Positions 17,432 through 25,326 of a stretch of 64,000 nt of DNA are shown piece after piece (position 1 is the stretch's first letter; each line of letters opens with the position of its first letter). The notes below the pieces were generated by a model. The model was not told where the DNA came from. It saw only the letters and a program-made list of their open reading frames with translations, and made no database searches. The stretch lies in NCBI GenBank assembly GCA_030531645.1, contig JAUNNB010000001.1, positions 168,249 through 232,248 on the forward strand, in the 5' to 3' direction. Origin of the DNA: Candidatus Saccharimonadota bacterium (lineage in GTDB: Bacteria; Patescibacteriota; Saccharimonadia; Saccharimonadales; Saccharimonadaceae). Both the position numbers and the translations under genes were made by a program.

Positions 17432-19531
17432 ATGGCAACCGAAATAAAAGATTTATCAAAGTTGCGCAATATTGGTATTATCGCCCATATTGACGCAGGT
17501 AAAACGACTTGTTCCGAAGCCATCCTTTATCGTACCGGTTTGAAGCACAAAATCGACCTCGTTAAAGGTGACACCGGTGGCGCCACCACCGACTGGATGG
17601 AACAGGAGAAGGAACGCGGTATCACTATTACATCTGCCGCTGTTACTGCATACTGGAAGGGTCACAAGATCAACATTATTGATACCCCAGGCCACATCGA
17701 CTTCACCGCTGAGGTGGAACGCTCACTTCGCGTTCTCGATGGTGCCGTCGTGGTCTTCGATGGTAAGATGGGTGTTGAGGCTCAGTCTGAAACCGTTTGG
17801 CGCCAGGCTACCAAATATGGTGTCCCTCGCATCTGTTTCGTAAACAAGATTAACCAGATTGGTGGTGATTTCTACAAATCTCTCGAATCAATTCACAAGC
17901 GTCTTTCTAAGAACGCTGTTGCTATCCACCTCCCAATCGGTTTTGAAAAAGACATCTGTGGTGTTGTTGACCTCGTTGATATGAAGGCTTACACCTACAA
18001 GGATTACACCGACCACGAATTAACCGTTGGTGAAATTCCTGCAGATATGCTCGAGAAAGCTAAGAACGCTCGCTCAATGCTCGTTGAGGAAGCTGTTCAG
18101 GCTGACGAAGAGCTTATGAACAAATACTTCGAACAGGGTGAAGATGCAATTACCGTCGACGAACTTAAGACTGCTCTCCGCAAGCGCGTGCTTGATGGCG
18201 ACTTCTTCCTCGTTACTGGTGGTGATGGCCGTGGTGTCGTGATTGAAAAACTTCTCGACCTTTGTGCTGACTATCTCCCATCTCCTCTTGATCGTGATCA
18301 GGGCCAGACCGTTGGTACCGATCCAAAGACTGGTAATGAAGTTATCCGTAAGGCTGATGAAAAAGAGCCTCTTACTGCTCTCGCATTCAAGATTGCTACC
18401 GACCCATTCGTTGGCAAGCTCGTATTCATCCGTGTTTACTCCGGTAAACTCACTTCCGGTTCTTACATTATGAACGCAACTACTGGCGATAAGGAACGCG
18501 TTGGTCGTATCGTCCGTATGTTCGCTGATAAGCGTGAAGATATCGATGAAGTCACTGCTGGTGATATTGCCGCTGTGGTTGGTCTCAAAGATACCACTAC
18601 TGGTACCACTCTTTGTGACCCAGCTCATCCAATTCACCTCGAGTCTATCGAATTCCCAGATCCACCTGTATCTATTGCTGTTGAGCCTAAGACTAAGGCT
18701 GACCAGGAAAAAATGGGTATTGGCCTCTCTAAGATGGCTGAAGAAGATCCTACCTTCCGTGTCCACAGCGATGAAGAAACCGGCCAGACCATTATTTCCG
18801 GTATGGGCGAGCTCCACCTCGAGATTATTATCGACCGTTTGAAGCGTGAACATGGCGTTGAAGCTAACACTGGTGCTCCACAGGTTGCCTATCGTGAAAC
18901 TATTCGCGGTACCGCTGAAGCACAAGGTAAGCACATCAAGCAGTCCGGTGGTCGTGGTCAGTATGGTGATGTTTGGATTAAGTTTGAACCAAATGAACCA
19001 GGTAAAGGCTTTGAATTCATCGACCAGATTAAAGGTGGTGTCGTTCCTCAGGAATACCGCAAACCTGTCCAGCAAGGTGTTGAAGAAACCCTTAACGGTG
19101 GTGTTATCGCTGGCTACCCAGTTGTCGATGTCAAAGCTACCCTCTATGATGGTTCTTACCACGATGTCGACTCCTCCGAGCTCGCCTTCAAACTCGCAGG
19201 TAGCCTCGCTACTCGTGAAGGTATTTCCAAGGCTAGCCCAGTGCTCCTCGAGCCTGTGATGAAGTTGGAAATCACTACCCCTGAAGAATTCATGGGCGAT
19301 GTGATTGGCGATATTAACGCTCGCCGTGGCCGCATTGATGAAATGGAAGATCTAAACGGCGGTGCTAAGCTAATCCGCGCCTTCTGTCCACTCGGTAACC
19401 TCTTCGGTTACACCTCCGATCTCCGCTCTATGAGCCAAGGTCGTGCTGCATCCAGCATGGAGCTCTTTGCTTACGAGGAAGTTCCACCTAATGTGGCAAA
19501 CGAAATCATTGCAGAACGCAACGCTAAATAA
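17432..19531 (+). CDS. fusA: Translation elongation factor G
   Basis: EF-G drives ribosome translocation with GTP. The 699-residue product has all G motifs ([27 protein letters not shown]) and the five-domain length of the family. The guanine-specificity motif reads NKIN instead of the usual NKMD, a small oddity worth noting. It is a single-gene transcription unit here, with no rpsL/rpsG upstream, and is followed directly by a strong terminator. Codon use is that of a highly expressed gene (GGT, CTC, GAA). Confidence 0.97.
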   Translation: MATEIKDLSKLRNIGIIAHIDAGKTTCSEAILYRTGLKHKIDLVKGDTGGATTDWMEQEKERGITITSAAVTAYWKGHKINIIDTPGHIDFTAEVERSLRVLDGAVVVFDGKMGVEAQSETVWRQATKYGVPRICFVNKINQIGGDFYKSLESIHKRLSKNAVAIHLPIGFEKDICGVVDLVDMKAYTYKDYTDHELTVGEIPADMLEKAKNARSMLVEEAVQADEELMNKYFEQGEDAITVDELKTALRKRVLDGDFFLVTGGDGRGVVIEKLLDLCADYLPSPLDRDQGQTVGTDPKTGNEVIRKADEKEPLTALAFKIATDPFVGKLVFIRVYSGKLTSGSYIMNATTGDKERVGRIVRMFADKREDIDEVTAGDIAAVVGLKDTTTGTTLCDPAHPIHLESIEFPDPPVSIAVEPKTKADQEKMGIGLSKMAEEDPTFRVHSDEETGQTIISGMGELHLEIIIDRLKREHGVEANTGAPQVAYRETIRGTAEAQGKHIKQSGGRGQYGDVWIKFEPNEPGKGFEFIDQIKGGVVPQEYRKPVQQGVEETLNGGVIAGYPVVDVKATLYDGSYHDVDSSELAFKLAGSLATREGISKASPVLLEPVMKLEITTPEEFMGDVIGDINARRGRIDEMEDLNGGAKLIRAFCPLGNLFGYTSDLRSMSQGRAASSMELFAYEEVPPNVANEIIAERNAK

Positions 19532-19536
19532 TAGTA

Positions 19537-19568
19537 ATAAAAAGAGCCCCCGAAAGGGGGTTCTTTTT
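19537..19568 (+). terminator. fusA terminator
   Basis: AGCCCCC, GAAA loop, GGGGG(T)T, then TTCTTTTT. The 24-nt block 19537-19560 recurs with one change at 21204-21227 on the far side of the restriction-modification operon. Confidence 0.92.
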
Positions 19569-19571
19569 ATC

Positions 19572-19600
19572 TTTATAAAACGCCATAAATTTGCTATAAT
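19572..19600 (+). promoter_or_regulatory. Promoter of the restriction-modification operon
   Basis: TTTATA (19572-19577), 17-bp spacer, TGC-extended TATAAT (19595-19600). Transcription is expected to start at about 19606, at the very foot of the first long helix of the leader. Confidence 0.75.
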
Positions 19601-19602
19601 TA

Positions 19603-19824
19603 AGGTGTCTAAACCAAATTAATAAGCAACAGTTACAGCAATAGAGTATGTAATACTTTGTTATGTCGTATTTGCCCGAGACTAGGACATCACGACATAA
19701 TAGGGTTAATATGACTCTGTTGCTTGGGTTTAGACACCTGTCGTGGTGTCCTAATTTGTTTTTAGAGAAATGATGTTACGCCGGGTGTCTACTCGGTGTT
19801 TTCTGTTGCGGAAAGGCAACAGAG
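19603..19824 (+). ncRNA. Structured 5' leader RNA with mutually exclusive helices
   Basis: Between the promoter and the methylase ATG lie about 220 nt with several strong complementary segments. AGGTGTCTAAACC (19603-19615) pairs with GGTTTAGACACCT (19727-19739), and AAGCAACAG (19624-19632) with CTGTTGCTT (19717-19725), giving a long closing helix. Inside it TTATGTCGT (19661-19669) pairs with ACGACATAA (19692-19700). A competing helix joins AGGACATCACGACA (19684-19697) to TGTCGTGGTGTCCT (19739-19752), and GACACC (19733-19738) can instead pair with GGTGTC (19745-19750) in a hairpin followed by a U-rich stretch, like a terminator. Finally CTGTTGC (19803-19809) and GCAACAG (19816-19822) form a hairpin with the Shine-Dalgarno GGAAAG in its loop. 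No known family (SRP, tmRNA, RNase P, T-box) is recognised. Confidence 0.7.
19711..19773 (+). CDS. Possible 20-codon leader peptide in the restriction-modification leader
   Basis: ATG at 19711 opens a 20-codon frame (MTLLLGFRHLSWCPNLFLEK) ending at TGA 19771-19773, 51 nt before the methylase start. The upstream TAGGG is a weak ribosome site. Its codons run through the 3' strands of two leader helices, so ribosomes on it would disturb the folding. Whether it is translated is not known. Confidence 0.25.
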   Translation: MTLLLGFRHLSWCPNLFLEK

Positions 19825-20514
19825 ATGGCGCAGCCCAACCCTACTAAAGTTCTAAAGCCAGATGCGACCTGTAAAATTAATTACAGAAATAAAGTTGATG
19901 GTCTCAAACTTTTGTCTAATATTAAGGACGAAAGCTTAAAGGTGGTATTCTTCGATCCCCAATATCGTGGAATTCTAGACAAGATGCAATACGGTAACGA
20001 GGGAAAGAAACGAGGTCAAGCACGTTCCGCTTTAACGCAAATGTCCGAGGAAGTTATTATCAAGTTTCTTAAAGAAATTGAGCGAGTACTAAAAAATGAT
20101 GGATATTTATTCTTATGGGTAGATAAATTCCATCTTGTCAGTGGAATTATGTCGTGGTTTCTAGACATTGAAACAATGGACGCAGTCGATATGATCGTGT
20201 GGGATAAACAGAAAATTGGCATGGGGTATCGAACACGTCGAAAATGTGAATACCTAGTTGTAATGCAAAAAGCTCCAAGACACGCAAAAGCAACTTGGGT
20301 CGTGCATAATATACCAGACGTGTGGGGCGAAAAAACTGTAAAAACACACCCGCATTCTAAACCTGTCGAATTACAAAAACAACTTATCTACGCAACTACT
20401 GAAATTGGTGATTTTGTATGCGATCCAGCTTCGGGTGGTTACTCTGTGTTCAAGGCGTGTGAGGAAACCGGCAGAAACTTTATAGGTGGAGATATTCTTT
20501 ATGGTGAAGATTAG
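19825..20514 (+). CDS. Type II DNA methyltransferase, beta-class amino-methylase
   Basis: This 229-residue enzyme should methylate an exocyclic amino group (N6-A or N4-C) to protect the host from its partner nuclease. The catalytic motif IV reads DPQY (residues 44-47) in VVFFDPQYRGIL, a variant of the usual DPPY; the SAM-binding motif I appears later as CDPASGGYSVF (199-209), and THPHSKPVELQKQLI (174-188) is motif X. The order IV before I is the beta class. ATG 19825 is preceded at 8 nt by GGAAAGG, which sits in a hairpin loop. It overlaps the nuclease gene by 14 nt. The recognition sequence cannot be read from the protein. Confidence 0.9.
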   Translation: MAQPNPTKVLKPDATCKINYRNKVDGLKLLSNIKDESLKVVFFDPQYRGILDKMQYGNEGKKRGQARSALTQMSEEVIIKFLKEIERVLKNDGYLFLWVDKFHLVSGIMSWFLDIETMDAVDMIVWDKQKIGMGYRTRRKCEYLVVMQKAPRHAKATWVVHNIPDVWGEKTVKTHPHSKPVELQKQLIYATTEIGDFVCDPASGGYSVFKACEETGRNFIGGDILYGED

Positions 20515-21187
20515 AGACGTATATCCAAAGAATGCATCCGGTGGTTACGAGAGAGTTTTTAACAACCACGAGGTTGGGGAGCTAATGACGCGAGTTCAGT
20601 CTACAGTAATTCGCAACGGCGTTGAGTTGGAAAATATCATCGTGGATCGAGTTTCAGATAAGGGACATTGCATCGATGACCTTGACGCTTTTATTAAAAG
20701 TATTTCACGCAGCTGTGATGAGGATAATTCCTATTTATGTTCTAAGAAAATTGTCTGTAAAAGCAAATTCAAACAGAAGAATCAACCAGACTTCCTCATT
20801 TTTGATAAAAAGGACGGCAAAATCAGATGCTGGGTTATCGAATTAAAAGACGGTGACATGTTCGATACGAAGAAGGCTCTCGGAGAAAAAGAACATCTCC
20901 AAGAATTCACGAAAAAATTTTCAAAACAATTAAAGAGAATACCAAATTGCGAGGTAAGCTACGGAGTCTGTTGTTTCAATCAGAATGACAAGCAATACAT
21001 AAAAAATGGGTTTAAAGATATTTTTGACGAAGACCATATCTTTACCGGTAGGGATTTATGTAAAATGCTAGGATTAGATTATGACGCAATAGTGTCAGCT
21101 CGTAAAAAGGATGCTGAGGATAATTTAGATTATTTCGTGGAGCAGTTACTCGGCATAGATAGTGTGCAAGATGTGATTGGTAGATAA
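20501..21187 (+). CDS. Type II restriction endonuclease, PD-(D/E)XK type
   Basis: The 228-residue protein directly follows and overlaps the methylase gene and carries a PD-(D/E)XK core: Pro96-Asp97 in NQPDFLIFD and Glu114-x-Lys116 in CWVIELKDGDMFD. An N-terminal Glu-rich helix and a C-terminal helical part complete a normal restriction enzyme length. ATG 20501 is chosen over the GTG at 20486 because it has GGTGGAG at a good distance. The partner of the methylase by position and overlap; no family name or site can be given. Confidence 0.85.
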   Translation: MVKIRDVYPKNASGGYERVFNNHEVGELMTRVQSTVIRNGVELENIIVDRVSDKGHCIDDLDAFIKSISRSCDEDNSYLCSKKIVCKSKFKQKNQPDFLIFDKKDGKIRCWVIELKDGDMFDTKKALGEKEHLQEFTKKFSKQLKRIPNCEVSYGVCCFNQNDKQYIKNGFKDIFDEDHIFTGRDLCKMLGLDYDAIVSARKKDAEDNLDYFVEQLLGIDSVQDVIGR

Positions 21188-21203
21188 TTATGATTACGAG
21201 GTC

Positions 21204-21234
21204 ATAAAAAGAGCCCCCAAAAGGGGGCCTTTTG
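21204..21234 (+). terminator. Bidirectional terminator after the restriction-modification operon
   Basis: AAAAAGAGCCCCC, AAAA loop, GGGGGCCTTTT: U-runs on both strands serve the R-M operon (+) and the minus-strand gene ending at 21235. Nearly identical to the fusA terminator. Confidence 0.9.
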
Positions 21235-21426
21235 TTAGCCATCACGATCCGGCATTTCGCCTCTAACATGTGCTACGGGAATTGTATCGGGAAACGGCTC
21301 ATCTTCAAATTTCTTAATAAGTCGCTCCACTTGGCTACGTCCAAAATCCTGAGGCCGCATTACGGGCGGAAATGATATTTCCTCCTTAGGTTTTTTCTGA
21401 TGAACGTAAATTGGCGTCTGACCCAT
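21235..21426 (-). CDS. Small Pro-rich protein, unknown
   Basis: A 63-residue protein starting MGQTPIYVHQKKPKEE, rich in Pro, charged and without membrane segment. The ATG at 21426 is chosen over an upstream in-frame ATG because GAGGAGGTGG ends a few nucleotides before it. It is the last gene of a three-gene minus-strand set with 21448-21894 and 21878-22747. No family recognised. Confidence 0.65.
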   Translation of the reverse strand: MGQTPIYVHQKKPKEEISFPPVMRPQDFGRSQVERLIKKFEDEPFPDTIPVAHVRGEMPDRDG

Positions 21427-21447
21427 AATACCACCTCCTCTCATAGG

Positions 21448-21894
21448 CTAGACTTTCTTTGCCATTTTTAACTTAAACCAATTGATACGCGTAAATGGGC
21501 CTTTGTGCTCTGAAACCAGATGCAGATACATAATCTCGGGTTCGCAATCACCGTAAATCTCCTGCGCGTTCGCAATCCATTTCTCAACCATCATCTTGAT
21601 GGTGTCAAACGAATCATATTGAACATAGGGGTCGCCCATCGCAATTCTCTGGAGTGCATACGCATCATGCGCCCGCTGAAATTCGGTCGGCGTAATTTTA
21701 AGCGCCCTACCCAGGAATTCCACAGCCTTATGTGGATTCTTATAGTGTTTCGATACCTTGTCAATCATCTTATAGACTGCTTCCTGCCAACCGTTGCGGA
21801 TTGTAGGTTCCTTCACTTCATGCGCTAATTTTGTAATCGACGCGGTGTAGGCTACATGGCCCATCATGCGATAAACATCACTTCTTGTTATCAT
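21448..21894 (-). CDS. GxCxxE-family protein B (unknown)
   Basis: A 148-residue alpha-helical protein, one of four paralogues in this window. Shared features in order: a W-x-x-AV helix (GWQEAVYKMIDKV), AVEFLGRALKITPTEFQRAHDAY, and VEKWIANAQEIYGDCEPEIMYL with the GxCxxE motif. ATG 21894 is chosen because GGGGAGGACAAGG precedes it; the frame open further upstream lies inside the preceding gene. It overlaps that gene by 17 nt. No known domain or catalytic residue can be named; a single Cys in the motif makes metal binding by one chain unlikely. Confidence 0.75.
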   Translation of the reverse strand: MITRSDVYRMMGHVAYTASITKLAHEVKEPTIRNGWQEAVYKMIDKVSKHYKNPHKAVEFLGRALKITPTEFQRAHDAYALQRIAMGDPYVQYDSFDTIKMMVEKWIANAQEIYGDCEPEIMYLHLVSEHKGPFTRINWFKLKMAKKV

Positions 21895-22747
21895 TTTCCT
21901 TGTCCTCCCCCTCATAGGTAATCTGAAAATCTTCCAACTCCTCGCGAACTTGCTTGACCGCTTCCGGCAGAGGTATATCCTCCTCATCCGGATCCACGCA
22001 AAATCTGCGTTTCGCAACGAGCTTAAACATCTTTACGTTTTTGATGAAATATGGCGTGCCACATATAGCACCTACAGCCCCAAAGATAAGAAACATTGTC
22101 TCGCCGAACCAAACAAAGCCAAGAATAGGCACCAAGATGAGGCCTAAAATCATGACAGCCGTATAAGTCATAAAGGCATCGCGCTCCCGCGGATACTGCG
22201 CCTCAAGAGATGAATCTGCAAGCTTATAGAGTGCCCACTTTACCTCTTGTTCGCAACATCCGCATTCGCGGACAGCTTTGTCGAACCAACGTTCCAAAAT
22301 CCGCCACACGGCATCGTGGGCATAGTGACCATAAACAGGCTCGCCTCTTTGCCGAGTCAGACGCATAGGGCAATTAATGAAGGCTTCGGACTCACCTTCT
22401 CTGTCCCATGTCGCATCTTTCAAGTCTCCGTTATACATCTCTATTGAATGTGGCCAATTTTGCTCCTTGGCTATATCATAGAGGTCTAGGAAAGCGGCCA
22501 CCACCTCATCTTCCGGCACATCAAGTGCCACTTTGAAGCGTCGAAACGCCTCCAAATCATCCCACCAATCCACAGTCCAACAATCCGCGAAATCGTGCAC
22601 CATAGTTTTAAGTAACTCGTTGCGCACCTCTCGTTCCATAGGTTGGCTAAGTGCGGGATAATCTTTGCAGAGCTCGTCATAGACAGCATCATAAACACCG
22701 GTCGTATCATCCATCAGAATGTGATTTAAATCATGACGATCTAACAT
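21878..22747 (-). CDS. GxCxxE-family membrane protein D (unknown)
   Basis: A 289-residue protein with the same domain as 21448, 22918 and 25327 in its first 175 residues (DLEAFRRFKVALDVPEDEV ... ILERWFDKAVRECGCCEQEVKW, the motif here with three Cys), then two membrane segments (about 196-216 and 219-240) and an acidic C-terminal tail of about 45 residues. Compared with its paralogues the domain holds an insertion of about 40 residues between the two conserved blocks. ATG 22747 follows AAAGGGGGGTG. It heads the three-gene set transcribed to 21235. Confidence 0.75.
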   Translation of the reverse strand: MLDRHDLNHILMDDTTGVYDAVYDELCKDYPALSQPMEREVRNELLKTMVHDFADCWTVDWWDDLEAFRRFKVALDVPEDEVVAAFLDLYDIAKEQNWPHSIEMYNGDLKDATWDREGESEAFINCPMRLTRQRGEPVYGHYAHDAVWRILERWFDKAVRECGCCEQEVKWALYKLADSSLEAQYPRERDAFMTYTAVMILGLILVPILGFVWFGETMFLIFGAVGAICGTPYFIKNVKMFKLVAKRRFCVDPDEEDIPLPEAVKQVREELEDFQITYEGEDKENDNKK

Positions 22748-22798
22748 TTTTCACCCCCCTTTCTGTAAAAGGACTTCACTATTTTCTGTAACTATACT

Positions 22799-22827
22799 AT
22801 TATAGCATATTTTGCCGAATTTGTAAA
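22799..22827 (-). promoter_or_regulatory. Promoter of the 22747 minus-strand operon
   Basis: On the minus strand TTTACA (22827-22822), 17-bp spacer, TGC-extended TATAAT (22804-22799). The leader is about 45 nt. Confidence 0.8.
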
Positions 22828-22838
22828 CATTAGCAGTA

Positions 22839-22867
22839 TTGACTTTTTCGGTAATATGTGGTATAAT
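22839..22867 (+). promoter_or_regulatory. Promoter of the 22918 gene
   Basis: TTGACT (22839-22844), 17-bp spacer, TGG-extended TATAAT (22862-22867), divergent from the promoter at 22799-22827. The leader of about 45 nt ends with AGGAGG. Confidence 0.85.
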
Positions 22868-22917
22868 GGAATTATTACCCTATAGGTCAGAATATATATT
22901 TTTTAGGAGGGTTTATT

Positions 22918-23373
22918 ATGACTAGTAGCAGTAAAGTTCTTAAAATCGTTGATGACCCACTCGTTTCGCAAACAGTTCTGGAAGTTATAAAAGAAATAGA
23001 TCGACAAGACGTAGTCAGCCCCAATATCTATCAGTCCCAGCTCGAAGCCGCCAAAATTCTGGTCGGCGACTGGGTTCTCGGATGGGGGAACGACGAAGAC
23101 GCTATGGAGAGGTTTGAGGACCTCTTCGATGTTACAGAGACGGAAATCGAGAGAGCCGAAGATGAGGCATATGAAGAAACCGCGGACGACCCCGAGCCGT
23201 TCCAGGTGGCAATTCGTATTGCTCATAATTGGCTTGAGGCCGCTCAGGAGAAAAACGGTAGCTGCGTGGACGAATTCGTAGTTCTCGTCTACAAGCTCAG
23301 CATGAGTTCAATCTCCGCGCCGCTCCGCCGTCGCAAGATGGTGAAAAAATATGTCCAAAAAAGTTGTTTTTAA
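22918..23373 (+). CDS. GxCxxE-family protein C (unknown)
   Basis: A 151-residue acidic helical protein of the same family as 21448, 21878 and 25327: DEDAMERFEDLFDVTETEIERA, then RIAHNWLEAAQEKNGSCVDEF with the motif GSCVDE. It has no membrane segment but its last 20 residues are basic, and it overlaps a small membrane protein gene by 23 nt. ATG 22918 follows AGGAGGGTTT. The function is unknown; the overlap suggests that the soluble domain works with a membrane partner, as in the fused gene 21878. Confidence 0.75.
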   Translation: MTSSSKVLKIVDDPLVSQTVLEVIKEIDRQDVVSPNIYQSQLEAAKILVGDWVLGWGNDEDAMERFEDLFDVTETEIERAEDEAYEETADDPEPFQVAIRIAHNWLEAAQEKNGSCVDEFVVLVYKLSMSSISAPLRRRKMVKKYVQKSCF

Positions 23374-23539
23374 CAGTATAATCGCGGTCACTCTCCTCTG
23401 TGTAACTGCTATTATCGTCATGTATGGCGCCTATGTCCCCGCCCTTTTCACCGGCGGCCTGATGATTATCGGCCTTGTTAGCACTATCGACAGCCTCAGA
23501 ATCTTGATTAATGCGAAGCGCGAATGGCAAATCGCGTAA
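23351..23539 (+). CDS. Small two-helix membrane protein
   Basis: A 62-residue protein with two hydrophobic helices (about 8-27 and 30-50) and a short basic tail. It overlaps the 3' end of the 22918 gene by 23 nt in another frame and ends just before a shared terminator, so it is co-transcribed. The ribosome site is weak, so translation probably depends on the upstream gene. Confidence 0.65.
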   Translation: MSKKVVFNSIIAVTLLCVTAIIVMYGAYVPALFTGGLMIIGLVSTIDSLRILINAKREWQIA

Positions 23540-23548
23540 TACCCCCTT

Positions 23549-23579
23549 AGCGGAGCGCTTTCATAGGCTCCGCTTTTTC
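23549..23579 (+). terminator. Terminator of the 22918-23539 unit
   Basis: AGCGGAGC, about 10-nt loop, GCTCCGCT, TTTTTCTT. Confidence 0.9.
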
Positions 23580-23584
23580 TTGGT

Positions 23585-23613
23585 TTGACGCAGGTCTGGG
23601 GATTTGTTATACT
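23585..23613 (+). promoter_or_regulatory. Promoter of the 23632 gene
   Basis: TTGACG (23585-23590), 17-bp spacer, TATACT (23608-23613), 18 nt before the ATG, with GGAGG in between. Confidence 0.75.
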
Positions 23614-23631
23614 AGATACAAATGGAGGTCT

Positions 23632-24180
23632 ATGGATAATACTTACTCCGTCAAGGTTATCAATCACTGTTACACGGAAAATTCCAGTACAGAGGTGGCG
23701 GGCTTTAATTTCAATGTCTATAACCTCGACTACTGGCGTGGTTCGCGTTCCTTTGAATTCCAAGGGTATTACTTCGACGGACTAACCTATGGTGATTTAG
23801 ATCTCGACAAAATCGCTCTTGATGGCTGCAAGTTGTCTAGTTTGTATCTCAATACAGAGCTTACTCAGGCTATTGATCTAGATTCCAAGATTTCCGAGAC
23901 TAAAAACGTCACGGTCTATGCTATTTCCTACGGCGACCCAGAGAAATTCATTCTCGATATTACAGACAGCAATCGTGAAACGGACGAACATGTCTCCACC
24001 AAGCTGATTTCATCTTCAGAACTTGCCGAAATGAAGGAGACTACTCCAAAAGACAAGCTTCTCCCTGTTAAAATCATCGGTGTGGCTGTCGGTGCAGTCC
24101 TAATTCTTGCAATTTTGGCCAAAATCTTGCGCAAAATGGGCTTCCGCTTCGGTATTCACACCGGTGGCAATAAGAAATAA
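23632..24180 (+). CDS. Tail-anchored protein of unknown function
   Basis: The 182-residue product has no signal peptide; residues 1-140 are a soluble, mixed alpha/beta region rich in Asp, Tyr and Ser, and one hydrophobic helix lies near 147-167, followed by a basic tail (KILRKMGFRFG). The layout suggests the main part lies on one side of the membrane and is held by the C-terminal helix. Start ATG 23632 has GGAGG at 7 nt. I see no known domain. Confidence 0.7.
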   Translation: MDNTYSVKVINHCYTENSSTEVAGFNFNVYNLDYWRGSRSFEFQGYYFDGLTYGDLDLDKIALDGCKLSSLYLNTELTQAIDLDSKISETKNVTVYAISYGDPEKFILDITDSNRETDEHVSTKLISSSELAEMKETTPKDKLLPVKIIGVAVGAVLILAILAKILRKMGFRFGIHTGGNKK

Positions 24181-24262
24181 CTCCAGACTAAGTCAAGACT
24201 TGTCCGACCATTGTGCTTTTGTTAAAATATAAACATAAAGAGTAATGGAGGAAATTAATAAA

Positions 24263-25231
24263 ATGCGCAAAGCGTATCTATTAGGTGCCGCTATGTTAAC
24301 TGCGAGCATGGGCATCTGTGGTATCTTGGCGACCCCAAGTGCCTACGCAGATGAGGGTGACCCTGCTGGCGTTCCAATGCCACTTGCGGCCACGACCTAC
24401 ACCACTAATTTTACGGTCCACTTCGATGGTTCTGCCACCGATGGTTATGGTGTTCCATTGAACCGCACTCTTGACGATGTCAAGAATCGCACTGAATCTA
24501 GCAGCACTAGCCGTTGGTCATCTTATGATAAATCAACCGATATCGACACCATTGGTGAAGTCATCGATGATTTACTTGCCACAAGCGGCGGATACTATCT
24601 TACTAACTCCGTTAGCACCACTAGTGGTGAAAAAGTTGGCTATGAAGTAGTCGGCGTCTATACGGATCCAGATTTTACCACGCCAATCAACCCAACCGAC
24701 CCTATCGACACCACTGGCGATTCAGCTTACTTCGTCAAATATCGTTTCTACTACTGGGTTAGTATTTTCAACGAATGCTATCTCCCGGGCACAGATCTTA
24801 ATGACACCACCAGCGCAACTAACGGCTGGGAAGGCGTCAGGAATGTTACATTGAGAGGCAATTACACCAGCCCTATCACCTACAGAAGCCTCAATATGGC
24901 CGAAGCTACCAAGGTCCCAGGCTGTACTTTCAGCGGTACATGGTATTCAGATAGGCTCTCTGGCACCGTGCTTAACTTAGACTCAAACGTCAAATACAGT
25001 GCAGTTGTCGTCGGTGCATCCTTCGGTATCACAGATTACTTCGAGCTTGACGAATCTGGCGATGGCACCCCTAAGGTACCTGATACCGGCTTCCTAGATA
25101 GCGAAGCAGGCACCGCCATCGTTCGCGGTATCGGAGCCATCGGCATCGGCCTTGGCGCCGCAGCAGTCGCAGTTGGCACCACTCTTGCATATCGCTATAG
25201 CAAACGCGTCAAGTTCAACAAAGTCAAATAA
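24263..25231 (+). CDS. Secreted surface protein with a sorting-signal-like C terminus
   Basis: The 322-residue product starts with a clear signal peptide (MRKAYLLGAAMLTASMGICG..., cleavage probably after PSAYA near residue 31). The mature part is Thr/Ser/Asp-rich beta structure. The C terminus reads VPDTG (about residue 272), then a hydrophobic Gly/Ala helix and a basic end (YRYSKRVKFNKVK), the same order as an LPXTG sorting signal although with a different first residue. ATG 24263 is used because GGAGG lies at 24247-24251, between it and the in-frame ATG at 24245. Probably attached to the wall or membrane on the outside; function unknown. Confidence 0.8.
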   Translation: MRKAYLLGAAMLTASMGICGILATPSAYADEGDPAGVPMPLAATTYTTNFTVHFDGSATDGYGVPLNRTLDDVKNRTESSSTSRWSSYDKSTDIDTIGEVIDDLLATSGGYYLTNSVSTTSGEKVGYEVVGVYTDPDFTTPINPTDPIDTTGDSAYFVKYRFYYWVSIFNECYLPGTDLNDTTSATNGWEGVRNVTLRGNYTSPITYRSLNMAEATKVPGCTFSGTWYSDRLSGTVLNLDSNVKYSAVVVGASFGITDYFELDESGDGTPKVPDTGFLDSEAGTAIVRGIGAIGIGLGAAAVAVGTTLAYRYSKRVKFNKVK

Positions 25232-25238
25232 AGCGGTA

Positions 25239-25295
25239 TTGCTTAATTACTTAGCTTATGTTATAATATAAAAAGTAGCATAAGCTAAGTTTTTT
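25239..25295 (+). promoter_or_regulatory. Terminator with the next gene's promoter inside its loop
   Basis: ACTTAGCTTATG (25249-25260) and CATAAGCTAAGT (25279-25290) form a perfect 12-bp stem followed by TTTTTT (25290-25295), a terminator for the 24263 gene. The 18-nt loop contains TATAAT (25262-25267), which with TTGCTT (25239-25244) and a 17-bp spacer makes the promoter for the 25327 gene. Confidence 0.75.
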
Positions 25296-25326
25296 GTTTG
25301 CAATCTATCAAGAGAGGGGTGAAGAT

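Noticed and set aside
18074..19162. Long minus-strand open frame of 362 codons inside fusA
   Set aside because: It is antisense to the well conserved fusA reading frame, lacks a ribosome site and reflects its codon bias; the same applies to other long antisense frames in uvrA, tuf, dnaE and tig.
19603..19739. Inverted repeat AGGTGTCTAAACC/GGTTTAGACACCT as ends of an invertible promoter segment or small transposon
   Set aside because: The promoter lies outside the repeat, no recombinase gene is present, and the inner arms extend the pairing as expected for an RNA helix.
19803..19836. GGAAAGG...GCAGCCC as a piece of signal recognition particle RNA
   Set aside because: The conserved SRP loop pair GGAAGGAAGCAGCC is not matched, and the segment spans the methylase start codon.
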